Shown: positions 1-8,113 of the stretch, piece by piece
How positions within the stretch are numbered: position 1 is the stretch's first letter
Layout of the letters: the number at the start of each line of letters is the position of its first letter
Source of the DNA: UBA5336 sp038745855
GTDB lineage: Bacteria; Pseudomonadota; Alphaproteobacteria; Caulobacterales; Hyphomonadaceae
DNA length: 64,000 nt
Direction of reading: 5' to 3'
Assembly: GCA_038745855.1 (NCBI GenBank)
Contig: JBCDLC010000009.1
Span: 1-64,000, forward strand
Notes under the pieces: model-generated
What the model saw: only the letters and a program-made list of their open reading frames with translations
What the model was told of the DNA's origin: nothing
Databases searched by the model: none
Translations under genes and position numbers: made by a program

Positions 1-96
1 AAGCCACTCAAGGTCGCCTTCATCGCCGTCGCCCGGGTCTTCCTAACACAGCTCAACGCCATCATCCGGGAAGGCCGGAACTACGTCCCAGGCTGA
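1..96 (+). mobile_element. C-terminal end of an IS110-family-like transposase (cut by window edge)
   Basis: The first 31 codons are open from the window edge and end at a TGA. The peptide begins KPLKVAFIAVARV and then has FLTQLNAIIREG. This resembles the C-terminal tail of IS110/IS116 transposases (Transposase_20 region), which typically reads KP.K.A..A..R..L..LNA.LR. Only the tail is visible, so it cannot be said whether the element is intact. IS110 elements usually lack terminal inverted repeats, and none is visible in the roughly 110 bp before degP. An unrelated protein with a similar tail is possible. Confidence 0.6.
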
Positions 97-207
97 CGCC
101 TAGAACAACAGTTGCTACCGGGCTGGGAAAGGCCCAGAGCCTTCAGCCGGATCCATCGCGTAGCGGAGGGCGAAGCCCGGAGCCCAGCGGGGGATCAAAG
201 CATAAAG

Positions 208-1692
208 CTAGCTGCCGGCTTCCAGGGAGATGGCGACGAAGACGGAGACGCCACTGGATCCGGTGCGCCAGACGCGCATGAGCAAGGGGCCTGTGCCGGC
301 AGCGGCGGAGGCTTCGATGGCGGCCATGGCGTCCTGGGGCGTGGTGACGGTCGTGAAATCCATCTCGAGGATCACATCGCCCTTGTTGATCTTGCCGAAG
401 GCAGGCCCGCGTGGGGACACCGATCCGACGACGACGCCGTCAATATCCTTGGGCACCCGGTAGCGGCGACGCAGGCTCTCGTCCATGGCCACCAGTTCGA
501 GACCGGCCGGATTGCTCGTCAGGACGGATTCGGGGATTTCGGCCTCCTCATCCTTCTCTCCGCCCGTATCCAACTCGCCGAGGGTAACCTCGACCACCCG
601 CTCGCGGCGGTTGCGGATGACACTCAGCGCCACGGCCGTGTCGACCCCGGCATCGCCCACCAACCGGGTGAGGGTGCGAACATCCGGGATGGCGGCGCCG
701 TCGATTTCGAGGATAAGGTCGCCAACGGCGAGGCCGGCGCTTTCGGCCGGACTGCCGGCCGTCACGCGGGTGATGACGACGCCTTCGCGGCCTGCCACGC
801 CGTAGGCTTCGGCGATGGCCTCGTCGGCAGGCTGGACGTTCACGCCGAGCCAGCCCCGGCGCAGGGTGCCGAATTCGATGAGCTGATCGGAGATGCTCTG
901 GACCATGTTGGAAGGGATCGAAAAGCCGATACCGACCGAGCCTCCTGTTGGGGAGATGATGGCCGTATTCACACCGACCACCTCGCCATCAAGATTGAAC
1001 AGGGGGCCGCCGGAATTGCCTCGGTTGATCGCGGCATCGGTCTGGATGAAATCGTCATAGCGGCCACCGGTATCCCGGTTGCGGGCTGAGATGATCCCGG
1101 CGGAGACAGATCCGCCAAAGCCGAAGGGATTGCCGATGGCGATCACCCAGTCGCCGACATCGGCCTGGTCGCTGTCGGCGAATTCGACGAAGGGCAGCGC
1201 GTCGTCTGTGATGAGGCGCAGGACGGCGACGTCTGTGTCAGGGTCTGTGCCGACGAGCTCTGCCCGGATGGTTTTGCCATCGGCGAAGACGGCGTTGATC
1301 TCGTCGGCGTCCTTGATGACGTGGTCGTTGGTGATGACCAGCCCATCGGCAGAGATGACAAAGCCGGAGCCGAGCGAGCCCTCCTGGCGGAAGCCCTCTT
1401 CATCACGCCCGAAAAAGGGATTGAAGCGCTCCAGCGGCGAGCCTTCGGGGAAATCCGGCAGGTTTGGCGCGATGGTCTGCCGGGTTGTGATGTTGACCAC
1501 AGCCGGCATGAGCTGGCGGGCGAGATCGGAGAAGCTCTCGGGGGTGGCGCGCGCGTCATTAACGGCGACGTCGTCGGTGATCGATTGGCGGGCAGCGGCA
1601 GGCGAAACGGCAAGGATTGCGCCGGCGAGGAGCAGGCCAGCGAGCCTCATGCGGGCGATGAGCGTGGTGCGCGCGTGGAACGGTTGGCGCAT
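208..1692 (-). CDS. degP: Periplasmic Do-type serine protease (DegP/MucD/HtrA)
   Basis: This is a periplasmic chaperone-protease for misfolded envelope proteins. The chosen ATG (494 aa) has a GAGAAAGAGG ribosome site 7 bases upstream; a longer in-frame reading exists but has no such site. A hydrophobic signal segment (AGLLLAGAILAVSPAAA) follows the start. The trypsin-like domain holds the full triad: His124 (TNDHV), Asp154 (DTDVAV) and Ser227 (GNSGG). Two PDZ domains follow, near residues 260-350 and 395-480. It is the last gene of the hflK-hflC-DUF2065-degP run, which joins it to inner-membrane quality control. The paralogue name (DegP, DegQ or MucD) cannot be settled from sequence alone. 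Confidence 0.95.
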   Translation of the reverse strand: MRQPFHARTTLIARMRLAGLLLAGAILAVSPAAARQSITDDVAVNDARATPESFSDLARQLMPAVVNITTRQTIAPNLPDFPEGSPLERFNPFFGRDEEGFRQEGSLGSGFVISADGLVITNDHVIKDADEINAVFADGKTIRAELVGTDPDTDVAVLRLITDDALPFVEFADSDQADVGDWVIAIGNPFGFGGSVSAGIISARNRDTGGRYDDFIQTDAAINRGNSGGPLFNLDGEVVGVNTAIISPTGGSVGIGFSIPSNMVQSISDQLIEFGTLRRGWLGVNVQPADEAIAEAYGVAGREGVVITRVTAGSPAESAGLAVGDLILEIDGAAIPDVRTLTRLVGDAGVDTAVALSVIRNRRERVVEVTLGELDTGGEKDEEAEIPESVLTSNPAGLELVAMDESLRRRYRVPKDIDGVVVGSVSPRGPAFGKINKGDVILEMDFTTVTTPQDAMAAIEASAAAGTGPLLMRVWRTGSSGVSVFVAISLEAGS

Positions 1693-1757
1693 GGCGGAAC
1701 CTCTTTCTCCAGCCCGTTTCCGATAAATAGGCCGAGCGTCTGGGGCGCGACAATGGC

Positions 1758-1970
1758 TCAAATCAGGCGGACCCCGATATAGAGCAGAAGGGCGCCGAAG
1801 GCTGCTGTCCAGAGCCCGGCTGACCGGAGATCAGGCACGGGCATGGCAGCGGCCCAGGCGAGGAAGCGGCGCATGGCATCAGGGGCAAGGGCGTACATGG
1901 CGCCCTCGACCAGGAACCAGATGCCGATCCCGAAGAGGATCAGCGTCCAGATGGGGAACGCGTCGGCCAT
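1758..1970 (-). CDS. DUF2065 family small membrane protein
   Basis: A 70-aa protein with two hydrophobic helices (ILFGIGIWFLVEGAMYAL and LWTAAFGALLLYIGVRLI) joined by a loop containing MRRFL. This is the form of the DUF2065 (YjeT-like) family, which in proteobacteria commonly sits beside hflK/hflC. Here it lies 15 bp after hflC and 65 bp before the degP start on the same strand. Its biochemical role is unknown. The conserved position suggests a link with the HflKC complex or DegP, but this is inference. Confidence 0.85.
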   Translation of the reverse strand: MADAFPIWTLILFGIGIWFLVEGAMYALAPDAMRRFLAWAAAMPVPDLRSAGLWTAAFGALLLYIGVRLI

Positions 1971-1985
1971 TCCCGTCCCGCGTCC

Positions 1986-2882
1986 CTATCGGATGCTCGA
2001 TGAGCGGGCCGCATCGTTGCCGAACACGTCACAGACGCCGAGGTTCTCCGGTCCGATGATAAGCTGGGTCCCCTGCTGGATCGACTTCTCGCAGGCGATG
2101 AGCGAGCGATAGAAGCGGAAGAATTCCGGATCACGATTGTAGGCCTCGGCGTAGATCTCGTTGCGGAGGGCGTCGCCTTCACCGCGGATCTTCTCGGACT
2201 CCTCGCGGGCATTGGCCCGGATGACGATGGCCTGGCGTTCGGCTTCCGCGCGGATCCGGCGGGCCGCTTCGTCGCCCTCGGCCCGAATGCGCTCGGCTTC
2301 CTGCTGACGGGCCGACCGCATACGGCTGTAAACGCCTTCCGCGATCGCCGCCGGGAGGTCGGCCTGGCGGATCCGCACATCGATGATGTCGATACCGGAT
2401 TGTTCGAGATTGTTGTTCACCGTGGTGCGGATGCGATTCATGAGCTGGGCCCGCTGGCCGGACACGATTTCCGGGACAGGCACGTCGCCGAGCGCCTCAC
2501 GGATGGCGGACTCGGTGAAGCGTTGGAGCTGTGCCGCAGCCGCCGCCTCGGTGCGCAAGCGCTGGTAGAAGCGCAACGGGTCGGAAATGCGCCAGCGGAC
2601 GAATGCGTCCACGCGGAGCCGGCGTTGGTCGGAGGCCAGCACTTCGATGTCGGAGATGTCGGTGCCGAGGTTCTTCCGGTCGAGGACGGTGACTTGCTGG
2701 ATGAGCGGGAGCTTGAAGTAGAGGCCCGCCTCGTCGGTGCCGGGAGCGTTGCGGACAGCAACGGGTTCACCAAGCTGCAGGACAAGGGCCTGCTGGTCCT
2801 GGCGGACGACGTAGAAGGAATTGAGGGCGATGAAGGCGGCGACGGCAATGAGGCCGGCCGTGATCCAGAGAAATGCTCGCAT
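1986..2882 (-). CDS. hflC: HflC, FtsH protease modulator (SPFH/band-7 protein)
   Basis: A 298-aa protein with one N-terminal membrane anchor (LWITAGLIAVAAFIALNSF) followed by a band-7/SPFH domain starting at VVRQDQQALVLQLGEP. The following helical region contains RSARQQEAERIRAEGDEAARRI in broken form, rich in Ala, Glu and Arg, typical of the HflC coiled coil. HflC forms a large inner-membrane complex with HflK that encloses and restrains the FtsH protease. It starts 13 bp after the hflK stop, so the two are almost certainly cotranscribed. Length and order match the family norm. Confidence 0.96.
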   Translation of the reverse strand: MRAFLWITAGLIAVAAFIALNSFYVVRQDQQALVLQLGEPVAVRNAPGTDEAGLYFKLPLIQQVTVLDRKNLGTDISDIEVLASDQRRLRVDAFVRWRISDPLRFYQRLRTEAAAAAQLQRFTESAIREALGDVPVPEIVSGQRAQLMNRIRTTVNNNLEQSGIDIIDVRIRQADLPAAIAEGVYSRMRSARQQEAERIRAEGDEAARRIRAEAERQAIVIRANAREESEKIRGEGDALRNEIYAEAYNRDPEFFRFYRSLIACEKSIQQGTQLIIGPENLGVCDVFGNDAARSSSIR

Positions 2883-2895
2883 GGGTCCTGTCCTT

Positions 2896-4038
2896 CTACT
2901 GGCGAACCGTGCGGTCCAGCGGGAGGTATGGCACCGCGCCGGAATCGCTGTCGAGAATGGTCTTGTCGGCGGCGCCGAGGACCTTCTCCATGGTTTCGAG
3001 ATACATCCGCTCGCGGGTCACCTGGGGCGCCTGGCGGTATTCATCATAGATCGAGACGAAGCGGGCGGCCTCACCGTTTGCTTCTGCCACGACGCGGTCG
3101 CGATAGGCCTGGGCCTGGAGGAGGATCTGCTCGGCTTCACCGCGGGCCCGGGGGACCTGCTGGTTGGCGTCACGGGTGGCTTCGTTGACGTTCGTCTCTG
3201 CGTCCTGTTCGGCCTTGTTCACGTCGTTGAAGGCTTCGATCACCTGCTGGGGCGGATCGGACTTGGCGATCTGCACATCGAGGATGTCGATACCGGCGCG
3301 GTAATCGTCGAGGAGCGCCTGGCTTTGGTCGCGGACTTCCTGCTGGACGACGTCACGCTCGGTGGTGATCACGCTTTGCAGCGGGCTCTTGCCGACCACT
3401 TCGCGCATCACGGACTCGGCGACTTGGCGGACAGCGGACTCCGGTTCCTTGACGTTGAGCACGAAATCCTGGGGCGCGTCGGTCTTCACTTTCCAGAAGA
3501 CCGAGAACTGGATGTCGGCGATGTTCTCGTCCTCGGTAATCATCAGGCTTTCGTCGCTGATGTCGCCGATGCGGATCTGGTTCTGGGATTCCACGGGGAC
3601 GAGCACATGCTCTTCGATGGGGACAGGAAGGTGGACATGGAAGCCGGCTGGAAGATTTGTCTGCCACTTGCCGAGGCGGAAGACGGACGCCTGCTCGCCG
3701 GCATCGACGACGACGATCCCCGTCGACAGCCACGCCATAACGGCCACAAGGCCAACAACGCCGAAGCCTACCGGGCCGATGCCGCGGCCACCCCGGCCAC
3801 CATTCTTACCACCGCGACCACCGAAGCCCCGCCGGAAGCGCTCCTGCATGCGGCGCATCTGCTCTTCGATATCCGCGGAGCCTTGGCCACCGCCGCCGCC
3901 GCCCGATCCACCGGGCCGGTTCCAGGGCGAGCCGCCATTGCCGCCACCGCCGCTGCCACCTTGGCCCCAGGGACCACCAGCGGCTTCGTGTTTGCCTATT
4001 CCGGGTTGGCCTGAGCCCGCATTGTCCTTCCAGGGCAT
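2896..4038 (-). CDS. hflK: HflK, FtsH protease modulator (SPFH/band-7 protein)
   Basis: A 380-aa partner of HflC. The ATG giving MPWKDNAGSG is preferred over a start 20 codons upstream because an AGGAGGG site lies 7 bases before it and HflK proteins usually start this way. The cytoplasmic N-terminus is very Gly/Pro/Gln-rich (to about residue 60). One membrane helix follows (VGFGVVGLVAVMAWLSTGIVVV), then the SPFH domain, including the family-like segment QDFVLNVKEPE. First gene of the hflK-hflC-DUF2065-degP operon. It is divergent from mrp, with about 90 bp between the two starts. Confidence 0.96.
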   Translation of the reverse strand: MPWKDNAGSGQPGIGKHEAAGGPWGQGGSGGGGNGGSPWNRPGGSGGGGGGQGSADIEEQMRRMQERFRRGFGGRGGKNGGRGGRGIGPVGFGVVGLVAVMAWLSTGIVVVDAGEQASVFRLGKWQTNLPAGFHVHLPVPIEEHVLVPVESQNQIRIGDISDESLMITEDENIADIQFSVFWKVKTDAPQDFVLNVKEPESAVRQVAESVMREVVGKSPLQSVITTERDVVQQEVRDQSQALLDDYRAGIDILDVQIAKSDPPQQVIEAFNDVNKAEQDAETNVNEATRDANQQVPRARGEAEQILLQAQAYRDRVVAEANGEAARFVSIYDEYRQAPQVTRERMYLETMEKVLGAADKTILDSDSGAVPYLPLDRTVRQ

Positions 4039-4130
4039 TAAGGCCCTCCTGTTGCTTGAAGATGCTTGGTTTTCACCAATCGCTCCGCATATGTGCATTA
4101 GAGGGGTGCCCCTTCAAGGAGAATGCCGCG

Positions 4131-5417
4131 TTGTTTCGCAAAAGGGTGCAGAAGGGCGCAGGGCTCGTCGCCGAGATCCGTAAGGTTCTGGGCATGCCGG
4201 ACTGGCTGGTTGACGTTTCTGTGTCCAGCGATGGCACAGCGGCGCTGGTTATTCAGCCGGTGCCAGGCGACGCCGCAGCGACCGAGAAGCGACGCTTGGA
4301 CAGCGAAGCGGCCGCCCGCTCGATTGCCGGTGTCGTCGATGCACTCGCCGACGTGGTGGAGGCTGGCGAACGGGGCGGTCCGGAGGCTCGAGCGGCTGGC
4401 GATACCCCGCTTACACAACCCATCGCCGCGCCGACCCACGACAAGGCCGCAGAGCTCCTCACTGACGGCCCCCATGGTTCCAAACCGGGACAGCGGGTCA
4501 CCCTAATAAGTGCGCCACCGAAAACCGAGCGCCGACGCGTAGAACGGGGTGCCCGACTTTCCGATGAGGCGATCCGTCAGGGCGCTTTGCCGCAGGCGTC
4601 GCAAGCGTCTGCCGTGCCGGGAATTTCCCGCATCCTGGTCGTTGCGAGCGCGAAGGGCGGTGTCGGCAAGTCCACGGTCGCGGTCAATCTGGCCGCAGCA
4701 CTGGCGCGGACGGGCATGAAAGTCGGGCTTCTTGATGCCGATATCTACGGTCCGTCCATCCCCACGATGCTTGGCACCCAGGACCGTCAGCCCGATGCGG
4801 GCTCCGATGGCAAGCTCATACCGGTGTCTGCCCATGGCATGCAGACCCTCTCGATCGGTTACCTCTCCGATCCCGATGCGCCAATGATCTGGCGGGGGCC
4901 CATTGTGATGTCGGCGATCCGTCAAATGCTATCAGACGCCAGCTGGGGAGACCCTGGCGATCCGTTGGACCTCCTGGTGATGGACACGCCACCGGGCACT
5001 GGAGACGCCCAGTTGGCGATTGCGCAGAATGTGCCGGTCACCGCAGCGATACTGGTGACAACACCGCAAGAGGTCGCCCTGGCAGATGTTCGGCGCGGGG
5101 CTGCCATGTTCGCCAAGACCCATGTTCCCGTGCTCGGCATTGTCGAGTCGATGAGTTGGTTTGAGGATCCGAGCGGTACGCGGCATCCGATCATGGGCCA
5201 AGGCGGCGGGCAGGCCATGGCCCGAGCGCTGGGACTGCCGCTTCTGGCGCAGGTGCCCATGCTGCAGGCGATCAGGGAAGGCGGGGACAGGGGTGTGCCA
5301 GCAGCGCTGGCCGAAGGGCCGGCCCAAGCCCTCTTCCATGGGCTTGCCCGGGATGCGGCGATCGCGATCGACCAGCTGGAAACCAAGCAGCCGCCCGAGA
5401 TCGTGTTCGAACCCTGA
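4131..5417 (+). CDS. mrp: Mrp/ApbC-type iron-sulfur carrier P-loop ATPase
   Basis: Mrp/NBP35-family ATPase that carries Fe-S clusters to apo-proteins. The deviant Walker A (SAKGGVGKST), the following LDADIYGPSIPTMLG and the MDTPPGTGDAQL switch II region are all present. I choose a TTG start because AAGGAG lies 9 bases before it; the upstream ATG at 4056 lies close to the divergent hflK start. The N-terminal MIP18-like region is short and weakly conserved, followed by a long variable linker. The position where many family members carry a C-x-x-C motif reads MSWFEDPSGTRHPIMGQGGG here, without cysteines, so cluster binding must differ or be lost. Confidence 0.9.
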   Translation: MFRKRVQKGAGLVAEIRKVLGMPDWLVDVSVSSDGTAALVIQPVPGDAAATEKRRLDSEAAARSIAGVVDALADVVEAGERGGPEARAAGDTPLTQPIAAPTHDKAAELLTDGPHGSKPGQRVTLISAPPKTERRRVERGARLSDEAIRQGALPQASQASAVPGISRILVVASAKGGVGKSTVAVNLAAALARTGMKVGLLDADIYGPSIPTMLGTQDRQPDAGSDGKLIPVSAHGMQTLSIGYLSDPDAPMIWRGPIVMSAIRQMLSDASWGDPGDPLDLLVMDTPPGTGDAQLAIAQNVPVTAAILVTTPQEVALADVRRGAAMFAKTHVPVLGIVESMSWFEDPSGTRHPIMGQGGGQAMARALGLPLLAQVPMLQAIREGGDRGVPAALAEGPAQALFHGLARDAAIAIDQLETKQPPEIVFEP

Positions 5418-5491
5418 GCGCTTTTCGAAATGGGACGTCTGCTTTCTGTCTTCGTGCTTGCAGTTCACGCCTGCCGCGCCATCTAGCCCGC

Positions 5492-6955
5492 ATGGCGTCA
5501 GCATTCCGAAGCACAGCTCTTGCCCGACGGGCAACGACCGCGATCGCAGCGAGCCTGGTTTCGGCGTGCGCGACCGACCCGCTGACGATCGCGCCCTTAC
5601 CTCAGCCAAGCGACGAAGACGCGGCGTTTGCGGGCGCCGCTTCGCCGGCCCTCACTGCCGAGACGCCGCCCACTGAATGGTGGACGGGATTTGGCGATCC
5701 GGCGCTGACGGCGCTTGTGGAGCAGGCACTGAGAAACAGTCCGACCCTGCGCCGGGCGGACTTCGATGTTGTGGCCGCCGAAGCTGAGTTGCGGCAGATC
5801 GGGCTTGAGCGGACCCCGAGCACATCGGGCCAGGTGAATGCAAACTTCAGCGAACCAGCGGGACGTTCGGAACCGGCAGAATGGGATATTCGCGGTAGTC
5901 TTTCGGCATCGTGGGAATTCGATGCCTGGGGCCGGATCGCGTCCCTAATCGATAGCGCGCTGGCGACGGCGGATGGCATCGAACAGGCGCGTCGCGATGT
6001 GGCGGTGACCGTCGCGAGCGAGACGGCGCTGGCCTATGTCGATCTGCGCGGTGCCCAGCGGCGGCTCGCGGTCGCTCGCCAGAACGCTGAGGCGCAGGCC
6101 GAAGGATTGACGCTCATCGAGACCTTGCGGGACAATGGCCGCGGCACCCAGCTCGATTATGATCGGGCGGAGACGGTGTATCGCACGACGCTGGCCTCGC
6201 TTCCGGTCTTCGAGGCCGATATCGATGACGCGACCGCGCGGCTGGCGGCTCTGACAGGCGGCTTTGCGACCGAAAGCGAGACCCTGTTCAGCGCACTGTT
6301 GACCGAGGCGGATGCCCAGGTTCCGGCCCTTGAAGGTCCGCTGGCTGTAGGAAGCCCAGCGGCCATGTTGCAGCGCCGCCCCGATGTGCGGCTGGCGGAG
6401 GCACAGCTTGCGAGCGCGGTTGCGCTGTCTGAAGCGGTGCGCGCGGACTTGTTTCCCCGGATCACACTGGGGGCGACGGCCTCGGGCCTGTTCCGGCCAG
6501 AAGCCAATTTCGGCACCGAGGATGGTTTCAATCCGGGGTTCTCGATTGGCCCTGCGATCCAGTGGTCCGGACCGGACCTGCGGCGCGTGTATGCCGCCAT
6601 TGATGCAAACGATGCCCGGGCCCAAGCCCTGGCGGCGGTATACGAGGACACGGTCCTGACCGCATTATCGGATGCACAGGTCGCGATTTCGAACTACATC
6701 AACGAAAGAGACAGGCGGGCCGACCTGATTGCGGCGGAAGCCTCTGCCCAAAGCGCTTTCGTGTTGGCATCGCGGCGGTTCGAAGAAGGGCTGGACGATT
6801 ATCTCGATGTGCTGGACGCGCAGCGCACGCGCCTCGACGCTGAGGATAGGCTGGCATTGAGCGAACTGGAGACAGCGCGCCGGGCCATCCGCGCTTACCG
6901 GAGCCTTGGAGGCATCTGGGAGACACAGGAATTGACGGCCTTTCGGGCTGGTTAG
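5492..6955 (+). CDS. RND efflux outer-membrane factor (OprM/NodT-type lipoprotein)
   Basis: A 487-aa TolC-like outer-membrane channel subunit. The N-terminus has a signal peptide with lipobox LVSAC, so the mature protein should be lipidated at Cys26. Two homologous outer-membrane-efflux repeats follow, with the family motif AAMLQRRPDVRLAEAQL in the middle, which matches the conserved LL.RRPDI..AE..L. It is the first gene of a three-gene pump operon: the adaptor gene starts 3 bp after its stop. No clear ribosome site precedes the ATG. Substrate cannot be deduced. Confidence 0.93.
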   Translation: MASAFRSTALARRATTAIAASLVSACATDPLTIAPLPQPSDEDAAFAGAASPALTAETPPTEWWTGFGDPALTALVEQALRNSPTLRRADFDVVAAEAELRQIGLERTPSTSGQVNANFSEPAGRSEPAEWDIRGSLSASWEFDAWGRIASLIDSALATADGIEQARRDVAVTVASETALAYVDLRGAQRRLAVARQNAEAQAEGLTLIETLRDNGRGTQLDYDRAETVYRTTLASLPVFEADIDDATARLAALTGGFATESETLFSALLTEADAQVPALEGPLAVGSPAAMLQRRPDVRLAEAQLASAVALSEAVRADLFPRITLGATASGLFRPEANFGTEDGFNPGFSIGPAIQWSGPDLRRVYAAIDANDARAQALAAVYEDTVLTALSDAQVAISNYINERDRRADLIAAEASAQSAFVLASRRFEEGLDDYLDVLDAQRTRLDAEDRLALSELETARRAIRAYRSLGGIWETQELTAFRAG

Positions 6956-6958
6956 GAT

Positions 6959-8101
6959 ATGAAAATGGCAAAGTTCTTCCATCCAATTGGCAGCCTCAAG
7001 GCAGCCGGCCTTTCGGTGGGGGTTATGCTCGCCGCGGCCTCGCCGGCCGTGGCCCAGTTTCGGGGGCCTGCGAGCGTCTTCGCTGAACCCGCACGCGAAG
7101 TGGCCTTCTCGAACCGGATTGAGGCGCTGGGCACGTTGGAACCCAATGAGCGCGTGGCCCTGACGCTAAATGCGGCTGACCGGGTGACGGCGATTTATTT
7201 CGATGACGGCCAGAGGGTGAATGCCGGAAAGACGCTTTTGTCGCTGGCGCAGCGGGAGCAGGCCGCCCTTGTGGAAGCGGCAGAGGCCGATGTCGACGAG
7301 GCGCGTCGGCAGCTTGAGCGGGTCGAGCGGCTTGCGGGTGAGAAGGCTGTGTCGCAATCGGAGCTGGACCAGGCGAATAGAAACTTCGACGCCGCATCGG
7401 CGCAACTTCGCGCGGTACAATCGCGCCAACGGGACAGGGTGCTGGTGGCGCCATTCGATGGCGTTCTCGGTTTTCGGCAGGTCAGCGTCGGGTCGTTTGT
7501 CCGGCCCGGTGACGTCGTGGCGACGTTGATCGACGACAGTGTCATGAACCTCGACTTCTCCGTTCCGTCGACCTTCCTGACAGCGCTCACCCCGGGACTG
7601 GAGATCGATGCGGTGACCAGCGACCTCCCCGGGGAGGTTTTTACCGGCACTGTTGCGAGCGTGGACAATGCCATTGACCCGGTGACACGGGCCGTGCGCG
7701 TTCGGGCAGAACTGCCGAATGCTGAAAGCCGTTTGAAGTCAGGCATGTTCATGTCGGTGACGCTTCGCGCCAATCCGAGACGCGGGCTAGCCGTTCCCGA
7801 AGAAGCAGTGGCATCGGTGGGGCCGAAGACATTCCTCTGGACGGTGGCAGAGCGCGAAGAGGGTCCCGTGGCCAAGCGGATCGAGGTTACGATTGGGACC
7901 CGCCAGGATGGGATGGCCGAAGTGCTTTCCGGCCTGGAGCCTGACCAAAAGGTGATCACCGAGGGCATTATCCGCGTGCGCGAGGGTGCGCCGCTCAGCA
8001 TCCGGGACAAGCGCATGCTCCTGCCCGATGATGGGCTGCCATCGGCGAGCGCGCCCGGTTCGGGCAGTGGCGGCGGGGCCTCGTCCGGTGCGGGCCGGTA
8101 G
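6959..8101 (+). CDS. RND efflux periplasmic adaptor (membrane fusion protein)
   Basis: A 380-aa HlyD/AcrA-family adaptor linking the pump to the outer-membrane channel. It has an N-terminal hydrophobic segment (GLSVGVMLAAASPAVA), a short alpha-helical hairpin (about residues 100-150), a lipoyl domain half reading VLVAPFDGVLGFRQV and a beta-barrel domain. The C-terminus is Gly/Ser-rich. No lipobox cysteine is present, so it is probably membrane-anchored or free in the periplasm. A second ATG lies two codons downstream. It is placed between the channel and permease genes with gaps of 3 and 12 bp. Confidence 0.93.
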   Translation: MKMAKFFHPIGSLKAAGLSVGVMLAAASPAVAQFRGPASVFAEPAREVAFSNRIEALGTLEPNERVALTLNAADRVTAIYFDDGQRVNAGKTLLSLAQREQAALVEAAEADVDEARRQLERVERLAGEKAVSQSELDQANRNFDAASAQLRAVQSRQRDRVLVAPFDGVLGFRQVSVGSFVRPGDVVATLIDDSVMNLDFSVPSTFLTALTPGLEIDAVTSDLPGEVFTGTVASVDNAIDPVTRAVRVRAELPNAESRLKSGMFMSVTLRANPRRGLAVPEEAVASVGPKTFLWTVAEREEGPVAKRIEVTIGTRQDGMAEVLSGLEPDQKVITEGIIRVREGAPLSIRDKRMLLPDDGLPSASAPGSGSGGGASSGAGR

Positions 8102-8113
8102 GGGCCATTTTCG

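Noticed and set aside
112..1089. 325-codon plus-strand ORF opposite degP
   Set aside because: Antisense to the DegP protease and PDZ domains; no independent evidence.
2821..4014. 397-codon plus-strand ORF opposite hflK/hflC
   Set aside because: Antisense shadow of two well-recognised SPFH proteins.
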